Positions 1 through 8,162 of a DNA stretch of 64,000 nucleotides are shown one piece after another. Source of the stretch: Maritimibacter dapengensis (GTDB lineage Bacteria; Pseudomonadota; Alphaproteobacteria; Rhodobacterales; Rhodobacteraceae); the NCBI RefSeq assembly GCF_019218265.1, contig NZ_JAHUZE010000004.1, positions 350,001-414,000 on the forward strand, in the 5' to 3' direction. A program made the translations under genes and the position numbers. The notes beneath the pieces were generated by a model. It ran no database searches. It was not told the DNA's origin and saw only the letters and a list, made by a program, of their open reading frames with translations. Within the stretch, counting starts at the first letter, position 1. Each line of letters begins with the position of its first letter.

Positions 1-441
1 AAAGCTGCGGGCGTTGGTCGCGCTACGCTTTATCGCAATTTCGCCAGCCGTGAGGAGTTGGGTCTCGCCGTATTCGAACGCAACGTCGGGCGGCTCGAAG
101 CATTGGCTGGCGAGGCGCCCCAATCTGGCGAGGGATTTCACCTGATCTTGTCGGCCCTGTTCGATGACATGGCAGCGCACGCGGCGCTCGGTCCTGCGCT
201 CCAGGGTTGCGAAGACGACGGGTGTTTGCAGGATCTCCATGATCGAGTGATTGCGGTTCTGGATCGATTCCGAGTGGCCGGAATCCGTGATGGCTCGCTC
301 CGCGAAGACCTGACGGAAAAAGACCTTGGTTTGCTGCTTAACACGCTCGGTGGCGGTTTGGGGCGCGGCGAAAGCACCCCGCGCGACGCGGATGCGAAAC
401 GGATCATGGATCTCCTGTTCGCGGGTTTGCAGCAAACCTAA
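1..441 (+). CDS. TetR/AcrR-family transcriptional regulator, C-terminal part (5' end outside window)
   Basis: The reading frame is open from base 1, so the true start lies outside the window. The first visible residues (AAGVGRATLYRNFASREEL) are the recognition helix and following turn of a TetR helix-turn-helix. The remaining roughly 125 residues are an all-helical C-terminal domain of the type that binds a small ligand and dimerises. The family usually represses neighbouring genes until an effector binds. It points towards, and overlaps by 4 bp, the convergent flavin monooxygenase gene, so it may control something upstream that cannot be seen. The ligand cannot be inferred. Confidence 0.85.
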   Translation, partial: KAAGVGRATLYRNFASREELGLAVFERNVGRLEALAGEAPQSGEGFHLILSALFDDMAAHAALGPALQGCEDDGCLQDLHDRVIAVLDRFRVAGIRDGSLREDLTEKDLGLLLNTLGGGLGRGESTPRDADAKRIMDLLFAGLQQT

Positions 442-1574
442 TAAGGTTGCGCGATCGCACCAAGAGACTGGCCCATGAGTGGCCCAATCTTGTCCATACC
501 CGCACCTTCCTGTTCCAAGCGTCCGAGTTCTAACGAGTTGCCAACGACCATCTTGCCGCGCGGCAGGCGACGCGCCATGAACGCGCTCATCGCTTCGTCC
601 CAGTTATCGGCGCGGTCGAGCTCTTCAACCAGCACGATCGCATCCTCGACCGCCATGCCGGCACCAGAAGCGAGGTGCGGAGTCGTTGCGTGGGCCGCAT
701 CGCCGATCAGCAAGACCCGTCCGACGTGCCAAGGTCCGTCAATCAATACGGATTCGAGCGGTCGGGCGAGAATTGGCGTTGCCTCGTCCATTGCATCTCT
801 GATCTCGGCTAGTTCGCCGCCGAAAGGCGCGAGCAGGGCCTTCAGGCGGGGAAGAAGTTCTTCGTTTTTGTAGAACGGCTTGTCCTTCGCGTTCTCCAAG
901 AGAAACATGTACATGCGGTCTTTGGCATAGGGTGTGAAACCGACTTTGACCGGACCCAAGAACATCTTCGCGGTCGTCCAGTGGGGAGGGAGCTCCATCT
1001 GTGCACGCCAGCAGACTTGCCCAGTGTAGCTTGGCTTGGGCGCGTCAGGCATGACGAGGTCCCGTACTTTCGAAAACAGCCCGTCGGCGCCGATGACCAG
1101 ATCATACGTACCGGTGCTTCCATCGGTAAATGTAACGTGGACGCCTGCCTCGGTCTGATCCAGTTCAGTTACCGAAATGCCGGTGTTCATCGAGACCCCA
1201 TTATCCCGCATTCTTTGGACCATCATATCGTGCAGAACCGGGCGCATGACGCCTCCTTCACCTGGGACGTCCGGCGAAAAAAGGCGTGGTGTCTGGTGCT
1301 CCTGCACCACATTGCCCATAGGGTCGCACATGATGAGGCCGTCATGAAGGTGGCCTTTGTTGATGAGGTCCTCGGCAAAGCCGAGATCGCAAAGCGCGCG
1401 TGCGGTCAGGGACGACAGAGTGACCCCCGTGCCTGCAGCCCCCCAGTTTTCCTCAATGTCAATCAGGTCCACTTTCACGCCACGTTCCGCCAGACGGATC
1501 GCAGCGGCGGGACCACCGACGCCACCGCCCACGACCAGAACGTTTTGAACGTGGTTTGTCAGATTACCTCCCAT
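438..1574 (-). CDS. FAD-dependent aromatic-ring monooxygenase (salicylate/6-hydroxynicotinate hydroxylase-like)
   Basis: A 378-residue class A flavoprotein monooxygenase, which uses NAD(P)H and O2 to hydroxylate an aromatic ring. An N-terminal Rossmann motif GGGVGG (about residues 16-21) binds FAD. The middle motif IGADGLFSKVR is the DG fingerprint, and GDAAHATTPHLASG near residue 290 is the second FAD-binding motif. I chose the ATG at 1574 because GGGAGG lies five bases before it; an in-frame ATG at 1592 lacks a good site. It lies about 100 bp downstream of the LysR gene on the same strand, so the two may be cotranscribed. Substrate unknown; the neighbours suggest it prepares a ring for extradiol cleavage. 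Confidence 0.87.
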   Translation of the reverse strand: MGGNLTNHVQNVLVVGGGVGGPAAAIRLAERGVKVDLIDIEENWGAAGTGVTLSSLTARALCDLGFAEDLINKGHLHDGLIMCDPMGNVVQEHQTPRLFSPDVPGEGGVMRPVLHDMMVQRMRDNGVSMNTGISVTELDQTEAGVHVTFTDGSTGTYDLVIGADGLFSKVRDLVMPDAPKPSYTGQVCWRAQMELPPHWTTAKMFLGPVKVGFTPYAKDRMYMFLLENAKDKPFYKNEELLPRLKALLAPFGGELAEIRDAMDEATPILARPLESVLIDGPWHVGRVLLIGDAAHATTPHLASGAGMAVEDAIVLVEELDRADNWDEAMSAFMARRLPRGKMVVGNSLELGRLEQEGAGMDKIGPLMGQSLGAIAQPY

Positions 1575-1675
1575 GCCGTCCTCCCTTGGCATTTCTCTTC
1601 CGCAGCACCCTAGAGAAGCGCCTGACCTCGGTGAAATAGAATGATTTAATGATTTGTATCGACCTGACCGATGGG

Positions 1676-2581
1676 TCAGCTATTCCGCGCCGCCGTCATT
1701 ATTTTTTCCCGAACCCATGCCAGACACTCGTCGCTGTCAGAATACGTATGCCATTGGATCGCCTCGACGAGTTCAGGGATGTCGATCGGGCAGGGTATGA
1801 TCCGAAGTGGCATCTGCGCGGCGAATATTTCTGCCATCGACCGATGCATCAGGGCGAGGTACTCGGTGCCCTCGATCAAAAAGGGTAAGGCAGAGAAACT
1901 ACCAGCGATGACCGCTAACTTGCGTTCATTGGCGGAGCGATTCTTGATGAACCAGGCCTCATAAGACGGGGTATGGGTTTCGAACATGACAGTGGCGTGC
2001 TGTGCGGCAAAAAATTCCGCTTCGGTAATCGTGGTGCCGTGCGTCGTGTTGCCCTCCCATGCAACTACCACATAGCCGTCTGAAAACACTCGCTCGGACG
2101 GATGGTCCGGCGACACGTAAAGCTCTGGCATAACCAGCAATTCGACTTCACCGCGTTCGATTTTCTCGTGCGGCTTATGCGCGGGCTGCTGGATGTCGAT
2201 CACAAGACCCGGCGCTTCGCGACCGATGTTGCGCACGGCGCTTCGCAGGCAAGAGATCGTGATAAAGTCCGACGCGATGATGCGGATGGTTCGCTGCACG
2301 GTTGCGGGGTCAAATCCGGGCGCTTGAATGATCGTGCCGTCGATCTGAACCAGCGCTGCCCGCACTTTGCCCGCCAGCGCCGTGGCCCTCGGTGTCAGAA
2401 CCATTTTGCGTCCGACCTGGACCAGCAGCTCGTCGTCAAAATAGTCCCGCAGCCGGGCGAGCGCACCAGAAGTCGCTGACTGGCTCAGGAACAGTTTTTC
2501 CGCAGCGCGTGAGACGTTCTTTTCAGTTAAGAGAATGTCGAGCGCGACGAGCAAATTGAGATCCAGCCCTTTGAAACGCAT
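1676..2581 (-). CDS. LysR-family transcriptional regulator, NodD/NahR-like
   Basis: A 301-residue LysR-type regulator. The N-terminal opening (RFKGLDLNLLVALD, then SRAAEKLFLSQSATSGALARL) is the winged helix-turn-helix of the NodD/NahR/LinR branch, whose members respond to aromatic or flavonoid inducers. The C-terminal 200 residues form the periplasmic-binding-like effector domain. GGAGG precedes the ATG. It is divergent from the SDR gene at 2675 with only 93 bp between the starts, the classical arrangement for a LysR protein controlling the opposite gene and itself. Direct repeats in that gap are candidate binding sites. It is the most likely regulator of the catabolic cluster. Confidence 0.9.
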   Translation of the reverse strand: MRFKGLDLNLLVALDILLTEKNVSRAAEKLFLSQSATSGALARLRDYFDDELLVQVGRKMVLTPRATALAGKVRAALVQIDGTIIQAPGFDPATVQRTIRIIASDFITISCLRSAVRNIGREAPGLVIDIQQPAHKPHEKIERGEVELLVMPELYVSPDHPSERVFSDGYVVVAWEGNTTHGTTITEAEFFAAQHATVMFETHTPSYEAWFIKNRSANERKLAVIAGSFSALPFLIEGTEYLALMHRSMAEIFAAQMPLRIIPCPIDIPELVEAIQWHTYSDSDECLAWVREKIMTAARNS

Positions 2582-2591
2582 GTTGCCTCCT

Positions 2592-2621
2592 ATTTGTCTA
2601 CCAGATCGAATCCATTTGTCT
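2592..2621. promoter_or_regulatory. Candidate LysR operator: direct repeat in divergent promoter
   Basis: The octamer ATTTGTCT occurs at 2592-2599 and again at 2614-2621, a 22-bp period equal to two turns of DNA. Both copies lie in the 93-bp gap between the divergent LysR and SDR starts. A related TTTGTC occurs at 5574-5579 in the other divergent promoter of the cluster, and ATTTGTATCGAC near 1652 upstream of the monooxygenase. Binding by the LysR protein is inference. Confidence 0.4.
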
Positions 2622-2674
2622 TATCGACTTCATAGATAGTTTTTATTGCGGCAGAAAGGGGTGGGGAGGATCAA

Positions 2675-3439
2675 ATGACACCGATGGAAATCTTCGACCT
2701 GTCCGGCAAACGCGCACTCGTCACCGGAGGTGCTACGGGCATTGGGCGTGAAATTGCGCGAACGTTTACGGACGCGGGGGCCGAAGTTGTGATTGCGGGG
2801 AACGTGGAGAGCGATCTGGCCGAAACCGCATCTGAAATCGGGTGCCACGCGATCCCGGCTTTACTTGGAACACATGAGGCGGCGGACGAACTGTTCCGGG
2901 CAACAATCGACGAAATGGGCGGCGTCGATATTCTTGTCTCGAACGCAGGGGTTGAAGGCGGCACGACTGGGGTCGTGGGGCTGGACGAAGCAGAATACAT
3001 GCGAACATTCGACGTGAACCTGCACGCTGCAACTTGGCTTTCTTCAGCAGTGATACCCGAAATGTCACGAAGTGGCGGCGGGTCGATCATCCTCATGTCG
3101 TCACTATCGGCGCTGCGCGGAAACAAGGCGATCGCGACCTACTCCATGACCAAGGCCGCGCTCGCCCAACTTGCGCGAAATATCGCCGTGGCGCACGGGC
3201 CCGAGAACATCCGGGCGAATGCCATCGCGCCCGGGCTCATCAAGACACCCTTCTCCGAAGGCCTGATCGCGGATGAGGCATTCATGAAGCGAAGATTGCA
3301 GGCCACGCCTCTGCGACGCTTCGGCGAAGTCTCCGAGATCGCCGCGACCGCGCTTTGGCTCGCGAGTCCGGGAGGTGCGTTTGTCACTGGACAGACGATC
3401 GTCGTCGACGGAGGCACGCTGGTTCACGATGGGTCCTGA
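2675..3439 (+). CDS. SDR-family NAD(P)-dependent oxidoreductase
   Basis: A 254-residue classical short-chain dehydrogenase. The cofactor motif TGGATGIG lies at residues 17-24, NAG at 90-92, the catalytic serine at 142/143, and the YxxxK pair at Tyr156 and Lys160. The late PGLIKTPF and the C-terminal IVVDGG are also typical. A strong GGGGAGG site precedes the ATG. It is transcribed away from the LysR gene and ends 9 bp before the convergent second SDR. It probably oxidises or reduces an alcohol/ketone intermediate, or a cis-dihydrodiol, in the aromatic pathway; the substrate cannot be assigned. Confidence 0.88.
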   Translation: MTPMEIFDLSGKRALVTGGATGIGREIARTFTDAGAEVVIAGNVESDLAETASEIGCHAIPALLGTHEAADELFRATIDEMGGVDILVSNAGVEGGTTGVVGLDEAEYMRTFDVNLHAATWLSSAVIPEMSRSGGGSIILMSSLSALRGNKAIATYSMTKAALAQLARNIAVAHGPENIRANAIAPGLIKTPFSEGLIADEAFMKRRLQATPLRRFGEVSEIAATALWLASPGGAFVTGQTIVVDGGTLVHDGS

Positions 3440-3448
3440 TCTCGCTTC

Positions 3449-4177
3449 TCACCAAGCGGTCGCGCCACCGTCGATGCGGAAATCCGCACCGGTCACATAG
3501 CCCGCTTCGTCCGATCCGAGATAAACGGCGAGATGCGCTATGTCTTCCGCCGTTCCCAACCGCCCGACCATCAGCTTGGCTCGAACGTTCTTCATGAGCG
3601 GCGTGTCGAGATGCTGACTGGTCTCCTCGGTAATCGTGAAGCCGGGTGCGATCGAATTCGCTCTGATGCCAAGGGGACCGCCTTCCATCGCCATCTGCCG
3701 GGTCATTGCTAGTACTGCGCCTTTGCCAGCTGTATGCGCGATCGCCGGCAACCCATCGAGCGCGACATGGGCGTTGGCTGACGAGAAATTCACGATCGAA
3801 GCGGCGCCCGACGCCTCAAGTAATGGCCACATTGCCCGAGTGACAAGGAACACGCTGTCGATCTCACCTTTCGTTGTCGTATGAAAGTCCGCAAGGTTCA
3901 TGTCTGCAATGGGGGCAAAACGCACGATAGCGGCGGCATTGACCAGAATGTCCGCACCGCCCCATGCGGCACGCGCGGCCTGAACCAGATCATCGGCCCC
4001 TGTCTCGGACGTCAGATCGGCTGCCAATCTGCGCGGTGTCGAGAGGGTCTTCAATCCGCCGGGGTCGATGTCGCAGGCTAGAACCTCAGCCCCTTCTGCA
4101 ACGTATCGCTCGGCAATCGCGCGTCCTATCCCACGTCCGGCGCCTGTGACGACTGCTCGTTTGCCAGCAAGTCTCAT
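3449..4177 (-). CDS. SDR-family protein with His in place of the catalytic Tyr
   Basis: A 242-residue short-chain dehydrogenase fold with cofactor motif TGAGRGIG (residues 11-18), NAA at 80-82, an FSS serine near residue 132 and a C-terminal FRIDGG. Where classical members have YxxxK this protein reads HTAGK, so His148 replaces the catalytic tyrosine while Lys152 is kept. I confirmed this on the nucleotide sequence, where the codon is CAT. Its ATG overlaps the Rieske stop codon (ATGA), so it is translationally coupled as the third gene of the dioxygenase-Rieske-SDR operon. It may use altered chemistry or be a non-oxidoreductase; a sequencing error is unlikely but possible. Confidence 0.85.
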   Translation of the reverse strand: MRLAGKRAVVTGAGRGIGRAIAERYVAEGAEVLACDIDPGGLKTLSTPRRLAADLTSETGADDLVQAARAAWGGADILVNAAAIVRFAPIADMNLADFHTTTKGEIDSVFLVTRAMWPLLEASGAASIVNFSSANAHVALDGLPAIAHTAGKGAVLAMTRQMAMEGGPLGIRANSIAPGFTITEETSQHLDTPLMKNVRAKLMVGRLGTAEDIAHLAVYLGSDEAGYVTGADFRIDGGATAW

Positions 4178-4590
4178 GGATGGTGCCTGCCGGGGCGCGG
4201 ACGGAGGCCCGGACTATAAGGCTCCTCAAGAAACACCTGACCGTCAAGGATGGTGAGTGGAACGGGCGTCAAGGATTGACCGAGGCATGGACCAAGTACG
4301 CATTGACCCGAGGCAATATCGAACAAGGCACCATGTGCGCCACAGACGATCCGGCTGCGGTCACCGTTCAGAAACTCATTCTTTTTCCAGGCCATGCGCG
4401 CGTTTTCATAGTGAGGGCAATTGTTGCGCCAGCCATAGAGCACATCGCCTTGCCTCACGATGAACATCGTGTCGCGCCCCTCGCTTAGAGGATCAAAACC
4501 CCGGGAGTGCCCGTCCTCCAGATCGTCGAACCGACAAAGCGGGCTTTCGACGAACTGGGGTTGTCGGGTCTCAGTCTTTTGGCCCTGCAC
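4174..4590 (-). CDS. Stand-alone Rieske [2Fe-2S] protein
   Basis: A protein of about 138 residues dominated by one Rieske domain. The two cluster-binding motifs are CPH (Cys58, His60) and CGAH (Cys83, His86), the expected CxH...CxxH pattern. I propose a GTG start at 4590, overlapping the last 20 bases of the dioxygenase gene; upstream in-frame codons would run deep into that gene. It ends in an ATGA overlap with the following SDR. Small Rieske ferredoxins pass electrons to ring hydroxylases, but no Rieske oxygenase large subunit is present here, so its partner is unknown. A regulatory or redox-maintenance role for the extradiol enzyme is also possible. Confidence 0.82.
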   Translation of the reverse strand: MQGQKTETRQPQFVESPLCRFDDLEDGHSRGFDPLSEGRDTMFIVRQGDVLYGWRNNCPHYENARMAWKKNEFLNGDRSRIVCGAHGALFDIASGQCVLGPCLGQSLTPVPLTILDGQVFLEEPYSPGLRPRPGRHHP

Positions 4591-5509
4591 CGGGGAACCA
4601 CTTTTCGACATTTTCGAAGAGAAACAATTGCGAGGCCTCTGCGGAAACGTCGATTTCCCTGGGGGCCCAATCGTCGTCGTGAATGTCCATGTCGGCATCG
4701 TACTCGAAATGGGTCATGAGCGGGCAATTGAAATACCAGAACCAGTTGGACCCAAACTTGTGCCGACCCGGGCCCCAGAAGCTTTCGTATCCTTTTTGAA
4801 CCAGCCGTGAGCCTGCGAGCATCAGGTCCGTTGGCCCTTGCATATGAAATGCGAGGTGCTCGAGGCCTTGCATGTAGGGCGGGGTCGCCAGCATGAACAG
4901 AGTATGGTGGTCTTTGCAGGCCTGCGGCCGCAGAAATGGCCCAACGTTGGTGAAGCGATCCGTGACAACGAATTTCAATCGCTCCACATAGAAGGCTTCG
5001 TGCTTCGTCATGTCTGGCGTGAAATAGACGATGTGGCTTAGGGTGCGCGGCTTCGCCGGGGCATCCTGAAGCGCGCCGATCTTGTTCACGCCGCGCAAGG
5101 GCGCAGCACCGGGGCTGTTGATCAGTTCCGCCTCCAGATCCAGGTCGATCCGCCGTGTCACTTGGAATTTGAGTGCCATGTCAACGTCGTCGACAAGAGC
5201 GATTGCGCCGTTTCCGTCTCGAGTCACTTCCCGGTCGGTAGACAACTCAGCTTCAATTTCGTCCAGCACGCTTGCATCTTCGACGCCATAGATCGTCTGA
5301 CGTAGCGTCGATCCCGATGGCAGTGGCTTGGGGAGTGAAGAATCATCGCGCGCGCGCACAGTTATCGCGGTGTTGTCGAGCGCGACGAAAGTACCGCCCT
5401 TGCCATCCTCCCAGTTTTCTTCATCCAGCCCGTAGTCGACTAGGAACGTGCGACAAGCATTCAAATCGTCGACGCCGAAGACCAGTTCGTCAGGTCCGAT
5501 GATGCGCAT
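4571..5509 (-). CDS. Two-domain VOC-fold extradiol-type dioxygenase
   Basis: A 312-residue protein with two vicinal-oxygen-chelate domains, the size and layout of type I extradiol (meta-cleavage) dioxygenases such as 2,3-dihydroxybiphenyl 1,2-dioxygenase. The C-terminal domain supplies plausible metal ligands: His159 (TLSHIVYF), His218 or His222 (EHLAFH) and Glu269 (HFEYD), matching the 2-His-1-carboxylate pattern. I moved the start to the ATG at 5509 because GGAGGATACC sits immediately before it. It opens an operon with the Rieske and SDR genes and is divergent from the hydrolase at 5685. It probably cleaves a dihydroxylated ring; the substrate is unknown. Confidence 0.83.
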   Translation of the reverse strand: MRIIGPDELVFGVDDLNACRTFLVDYGLDEENWEDGKGGTFVALDNTAITVRARDDSSLPKPLPSGSTLRQTIYGVEDASVLDEIEAELSTDREVTRDGNGAIALVDDVDMALKFQVTRRIDLDLEAELINSPGAAPLRGVNKIGALQDAPAKPRTLSHIVYFTPDMTKHEAFYVERLKFVVTDRFTNVGPFLRPQACKDHHTLFMLATPPYMQGLEHLAFHMQGPTDLMLAGSRLVQKGYESFWGPGRHKFGSNWFWYFNCPLMTHFEYDADMDIHDDDWAPREIDVSAEASQLFLFENVEKWFPGAGPKD

Positions 5510-5684
5510 GGGTATCCTCCCAATTTCATAAGCTCCACGCAATCTAGGCTGGACGAATGTATTGGAGAAATTGTTTGTCATCATCCACGCTATCCGCGAA
5601 ATCAATAGTTAAGTCCGTGACATTCAATTTCCCATCGCACAGTTGCGCGCGTAGCGTCCGCTGGAAACTTTAGGAGGAACGCGC
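5510..5684. promoter_or_regulatory. Divergent promoter region between dioxygenase and hydrolase
   Basis: This 175-bp gap separates two divergent catabolic units, so it must hold promoters for both. It is visibly more AT-rich than the genes around it. A TTTGTC element at 5574-5579 recalls the octamer repeated in the LysR-SDR gap. Good ribosome sites flank both ends (GGAGG before 5509 and AGGAGG before 5685). I could not identify convincing -35/-10 pairs. Confidence 0.45.
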
Positions 5685-6845
5685 ATGGCCTTGTTTGAAT
5701 ATTTCCCCAACTACGTCTGGAACCTGTCCCTTTCGATTGCGATGCAGTCGGGAGCTGAGCTGGGAGAAATCATCGACATGTCCAAGCCGCTGCTTGAGAA
5801 GGCGCAGGCGGGTGAAGATGCAGGAACCGCCGAGTTTCTGGCTGAATGGATGAAAAAGGCGAATGATCTGATTGCGCAGGCTGCGGACGACGAAGAAAAG
5901 AAAAGGCTCTTTTCGGCGGCTGATAAGCTGCGCCGCGCTTCGCTATATCTGCTGACGGCGGAACGGATGCAGGGACACGGACACCCGGGGCGTAAAGAAA
6001 CCTTTTCTAAGGCACTGGAATGCTTCGATAAATATGTACGCTACAACCGTGAGAACTGTGAGCGGGTGGAAATTCCCTATGGTGAAAAGGTGATCCCCGC
6101 CTATTTCACGAAAGGCGCTGGGGTCGAGGGAGAAGGGCCCTGTGTGGTGTTTCTAAACGGGCTCGATTCCAACAAGGAACTGCTTTATTGGACCTGGCTC
6201 CCTCACGCACTCGCAAAGCGTGGTATCTCGACACTTTGTGTCGATCAGCCGGGCACCGGTGAATCGATCCGGCTTCAGGGATTGCACGCCACGCATGACA
6301 GCGAACGCTGGGGCACGCCGGTGTATGAATACGCCGCTGCTCGCCCGGACGTCGATGCGAACCGCGTCGGCTGCTCAGGTATTTCGCTCGGCGGATACTA
6401 CGTTCCACGCGTCGTGGCGAACGAATCCCGATACGCCTCCGGGGCGGTTTGGGGTGCCAATCACAACTGGGCCGAGGTCCAGCGCAAAAGGATGAAACGC
6501 GAAGGCGAGAACCCGGTGCCGCATTACTGGAAACACGTCTGGTGGGTGTTTGACGCAGCCGACCAAGAGGATTTCCTCGAGAAATCGGCGGGCATGACGC
6601 TGGATGGGCAAATGGAAAAGATCAAGGTCCCGTTCCTCATCACCCATGGTGAAAAAGATCGGCAGATTGGCTTGGAGTACGCACATCAGAGTTTTGAGCA
6701 ACTCGTCAACAGCCCCAAACGTGAGCTGAAGGTATTCACCGATTACGAAGGTGGCGTTGAGCATGTCGGGGCGGACAACATGTCGTTCGGTCGCTCGCTT
6801 ATTGCGGACTGGTTCGCGGAAACCCTGGGCGGGCATACCGCCTGA
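5685..6845 (+). CDS. Alpha/beta hydrolase, 2,6-dihydroxypseudooxynicotine-hydrolase-like
   Basis: A 386-residue alpha/beta hydrolase with a long helical N-terminal extension (about residues 1-125) before the core. This layout is known from the C-C hydrolase of nicotine degradation (2,6-dihydroxypseudooxynicotine hydrolase) and the FrsA-like group. The nucleophile elbow is GISLGG with Ser234, and the likely partners are Asp325 (HGEKD) and His360 (GVEHVG). AGGAGG precedes the ATG. It is divergent from the ring-cleavage operon. The context suggests hydrolysis of a carbon-carbon bond in a diketone or ring-opened product; the resemblance comes from recognised sequence features, not a search. Confidence 0.8.
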   Translation: MALFEYFPNYVWNLSLSIAMQSGAELGEIIDMSKPLLEKAQAGEDAGTAEFLAEWMKKANDLIAQAADDEEKKRLFSAADKLRRASLYLLTAERMQGHGHPGRKETFSKALECFDKYVRYNRENCERVEIPYGEKVIPAYFTKGAGVEGEGPCVVFLNGLDSNKELLYWTWLPHALAKRGISTLCVDQPGTGESIRLQGLHATHDSERWGTPVYEYAAARPDVDANRVGCSGISLGGYYVPRVVANESRYASGAVWGANHNWAEVQRKRMKREGENPVPHYWKHVWWVFDAADQEDFLEKSAGMTLDGQMEKIKVPFLITHGEKDRQIGLEYAHQSFEQLVNSPKRELKVFTDYEGGVEHVGADNMSFGRSLIADWFAETLGGHTA

Positions 6846-6869
6846 GCCGCCTTCATTTGCTTTGCGCAG

Positions 6870-6888
6870 GGTGCGATGGCACCGCACC
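6870..6888 (+). terminator. Weak hairpin after the hydrolase gene
   Basis: GGTGCG (6870-6875) and CGCACC (6883-6888) form a 6-bp stem with a 7-base loop, 25 bases after the hydrolase stop. No T-run follows, so it is only a possible transcript end. The rest of the 196-bp gap to gmd holds no gene; a short inverted repeat CACGA/TCGTG lies at 6987-7004, close to the gmd start. Confidence 0.25.
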
Positions 6889-7041
6889 GCGCATGCAATT
6901 GCCGATTTCTTGGTGCCCCCTCTGGTCCTCGGCAGCAAATCGGGGCAAGAGCGGTGTGACTAATCCAGCGATACCATAAGGGTTTCCACGATATCATAGT
7001 CGTGTGTTGGAGGCAGATCCGCGAGCCGAGAGGAGCTGAAC

Positions 7042-8160
7042 ATGAAAAAGGCCTTGATCACAGGCATCACAGGACAAGACGGATCGTATCTCACCGAGTT
7101 TCTGCTCGAGAAAGGATACGAAGTACATGGGATCAAGCGTCGGGCCTCTCAGTTCAATACCCAGCGCGTCGACCATATTTACGAAGATCCCCATGAGGGC
7201 GATGTTCGGATGATCCTTCACTACGGAGACCTTACGGACACCTCGAATCTGACGCGTCTTCTGGCGGAAATCGGACCGGATGAGGTCTATAATCTCGGCG
7301 CGCAAAGCCATGTCGCCGTAAGCTTCGAAAGCCCTGAATACACAGCGGACGTAGACGCGATCGGCACCTTGCGTCTGCTCGAGGCAATCCGCTTTCTCGG
7401 CCGCGAGAAAGAGACGCGCTTCTATCAGGCTTCGACGTCGGAACTCTTCGGCAAAGTTCAAGAGATCCCGCAGCGTGAAACGACGCCTTTCTATCCACGC
7501 TCACCTTACGCCGTGGCCAAACTCTACGCCTATTGGATTACGGTGAATTACCGCGAAAGCTATGGGATGTATGCCTGCAACGGCATTCTATTCAATCACG
7601 AAAGCCCCCGGCGCGGTGAGACCTTCGTGACGCGCAAGATCACGCGCGGCTTGGCGAATATCGCCATGGGGCTCGAGGATTGCCTTTACATGGGCAACAT
7701 CGACTCGCTTCGCGACTGGGGTCACGCCAAGGATTACGTGCGGATGCAGTGGATGATGCTGCAGCAGGACGCGCCCGAAGATTTCGTGATCGCGACCGGC
7801 AAACAATATTCGGTGCGTGAGTTCATCGAGTGGTCGGCGCGGGAATTGTCGATCGAGCTGGACTTTTCCGGGGAAGGCACCGACGAGATCGCGACAGTAA
7901 AATCAGTGGACAACAACGTTGCTCCGGCGGTGAAGCCAGGCCAGGTCATCATGCGGATCGACCCGCGTTACTTCCGCCCCGCCGAGGTCGAAACGCTGTT
8001 GGGTGATCCGGCCTATGCAAAACAGAAACTGGGCTGGGAGCCGGAGATTACCGCGCAGGAAATGTGCGAGGAAATGGTCGCGGAGGATCTCAAACACGCT
8101 CGCCGTGTTGCATTGCTGAAAGAGCACGGGCTGGATCTCCCGGTGTCGCTGGAGGGCTGA
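7042..8160 (+). CDS. gmd: GDP-mannose 4,6-dehydratase
   Basis: A 372-residue extended SDR enzyme that converts GDP-D-mannose to GDP-4-keto-6-deoxy-D-mannose in the cytoplasm. The start [11 protein letters not shown] is the characteristic cofactor loop, followed by the family signature HGIKRRAS, and the catalytic YAVAK motif lies near residue 157. The [15 protein letters not shown] segment is diagnostic for this enzyme. Ribosome site GAGAGGAG precedes the ATG. The fcl gene follows after 2 bp, so the two steps of GDP-L-fucose synthesis are coupled. No glycosyltransferase lies beside the pair, so the fucose-containing glycan is made by genes elsewhere. Confidence 0.97.
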   Translation: MKKALITGITGQDGSYLTEFLLEKGYEVHGIKRRASQFNTQRVDHIYEDPHEGDVRMILHYGDLTDTSNLTRLLAEIGPDEVYNLGAQSHVAVSFESPEYTADVDAIGTLRLLEAIRFLGREKETRFYQASTSELFGKVQEIPQRETTPFYPRSPYAVAKLYAYWITVNYRESYGMYACNGILFNHESPRRGETFVTRKITRGLANIAMGLEDCLYMGNIDSLRDWGHAKDYVRMQWMMLQQDAPEDFVIATGKQYSVREFIEWSARELSIELDFSGEGTDEIATVKSVDNNVAPAVKPGQVIMRIDPRYFRPAEVETLLGDPAYAKQKLGWEPEITAQEMCEEMVAEDLKHARRVALLKEHGLDLPVSLEG

Positions 8161-8162
8161 TT

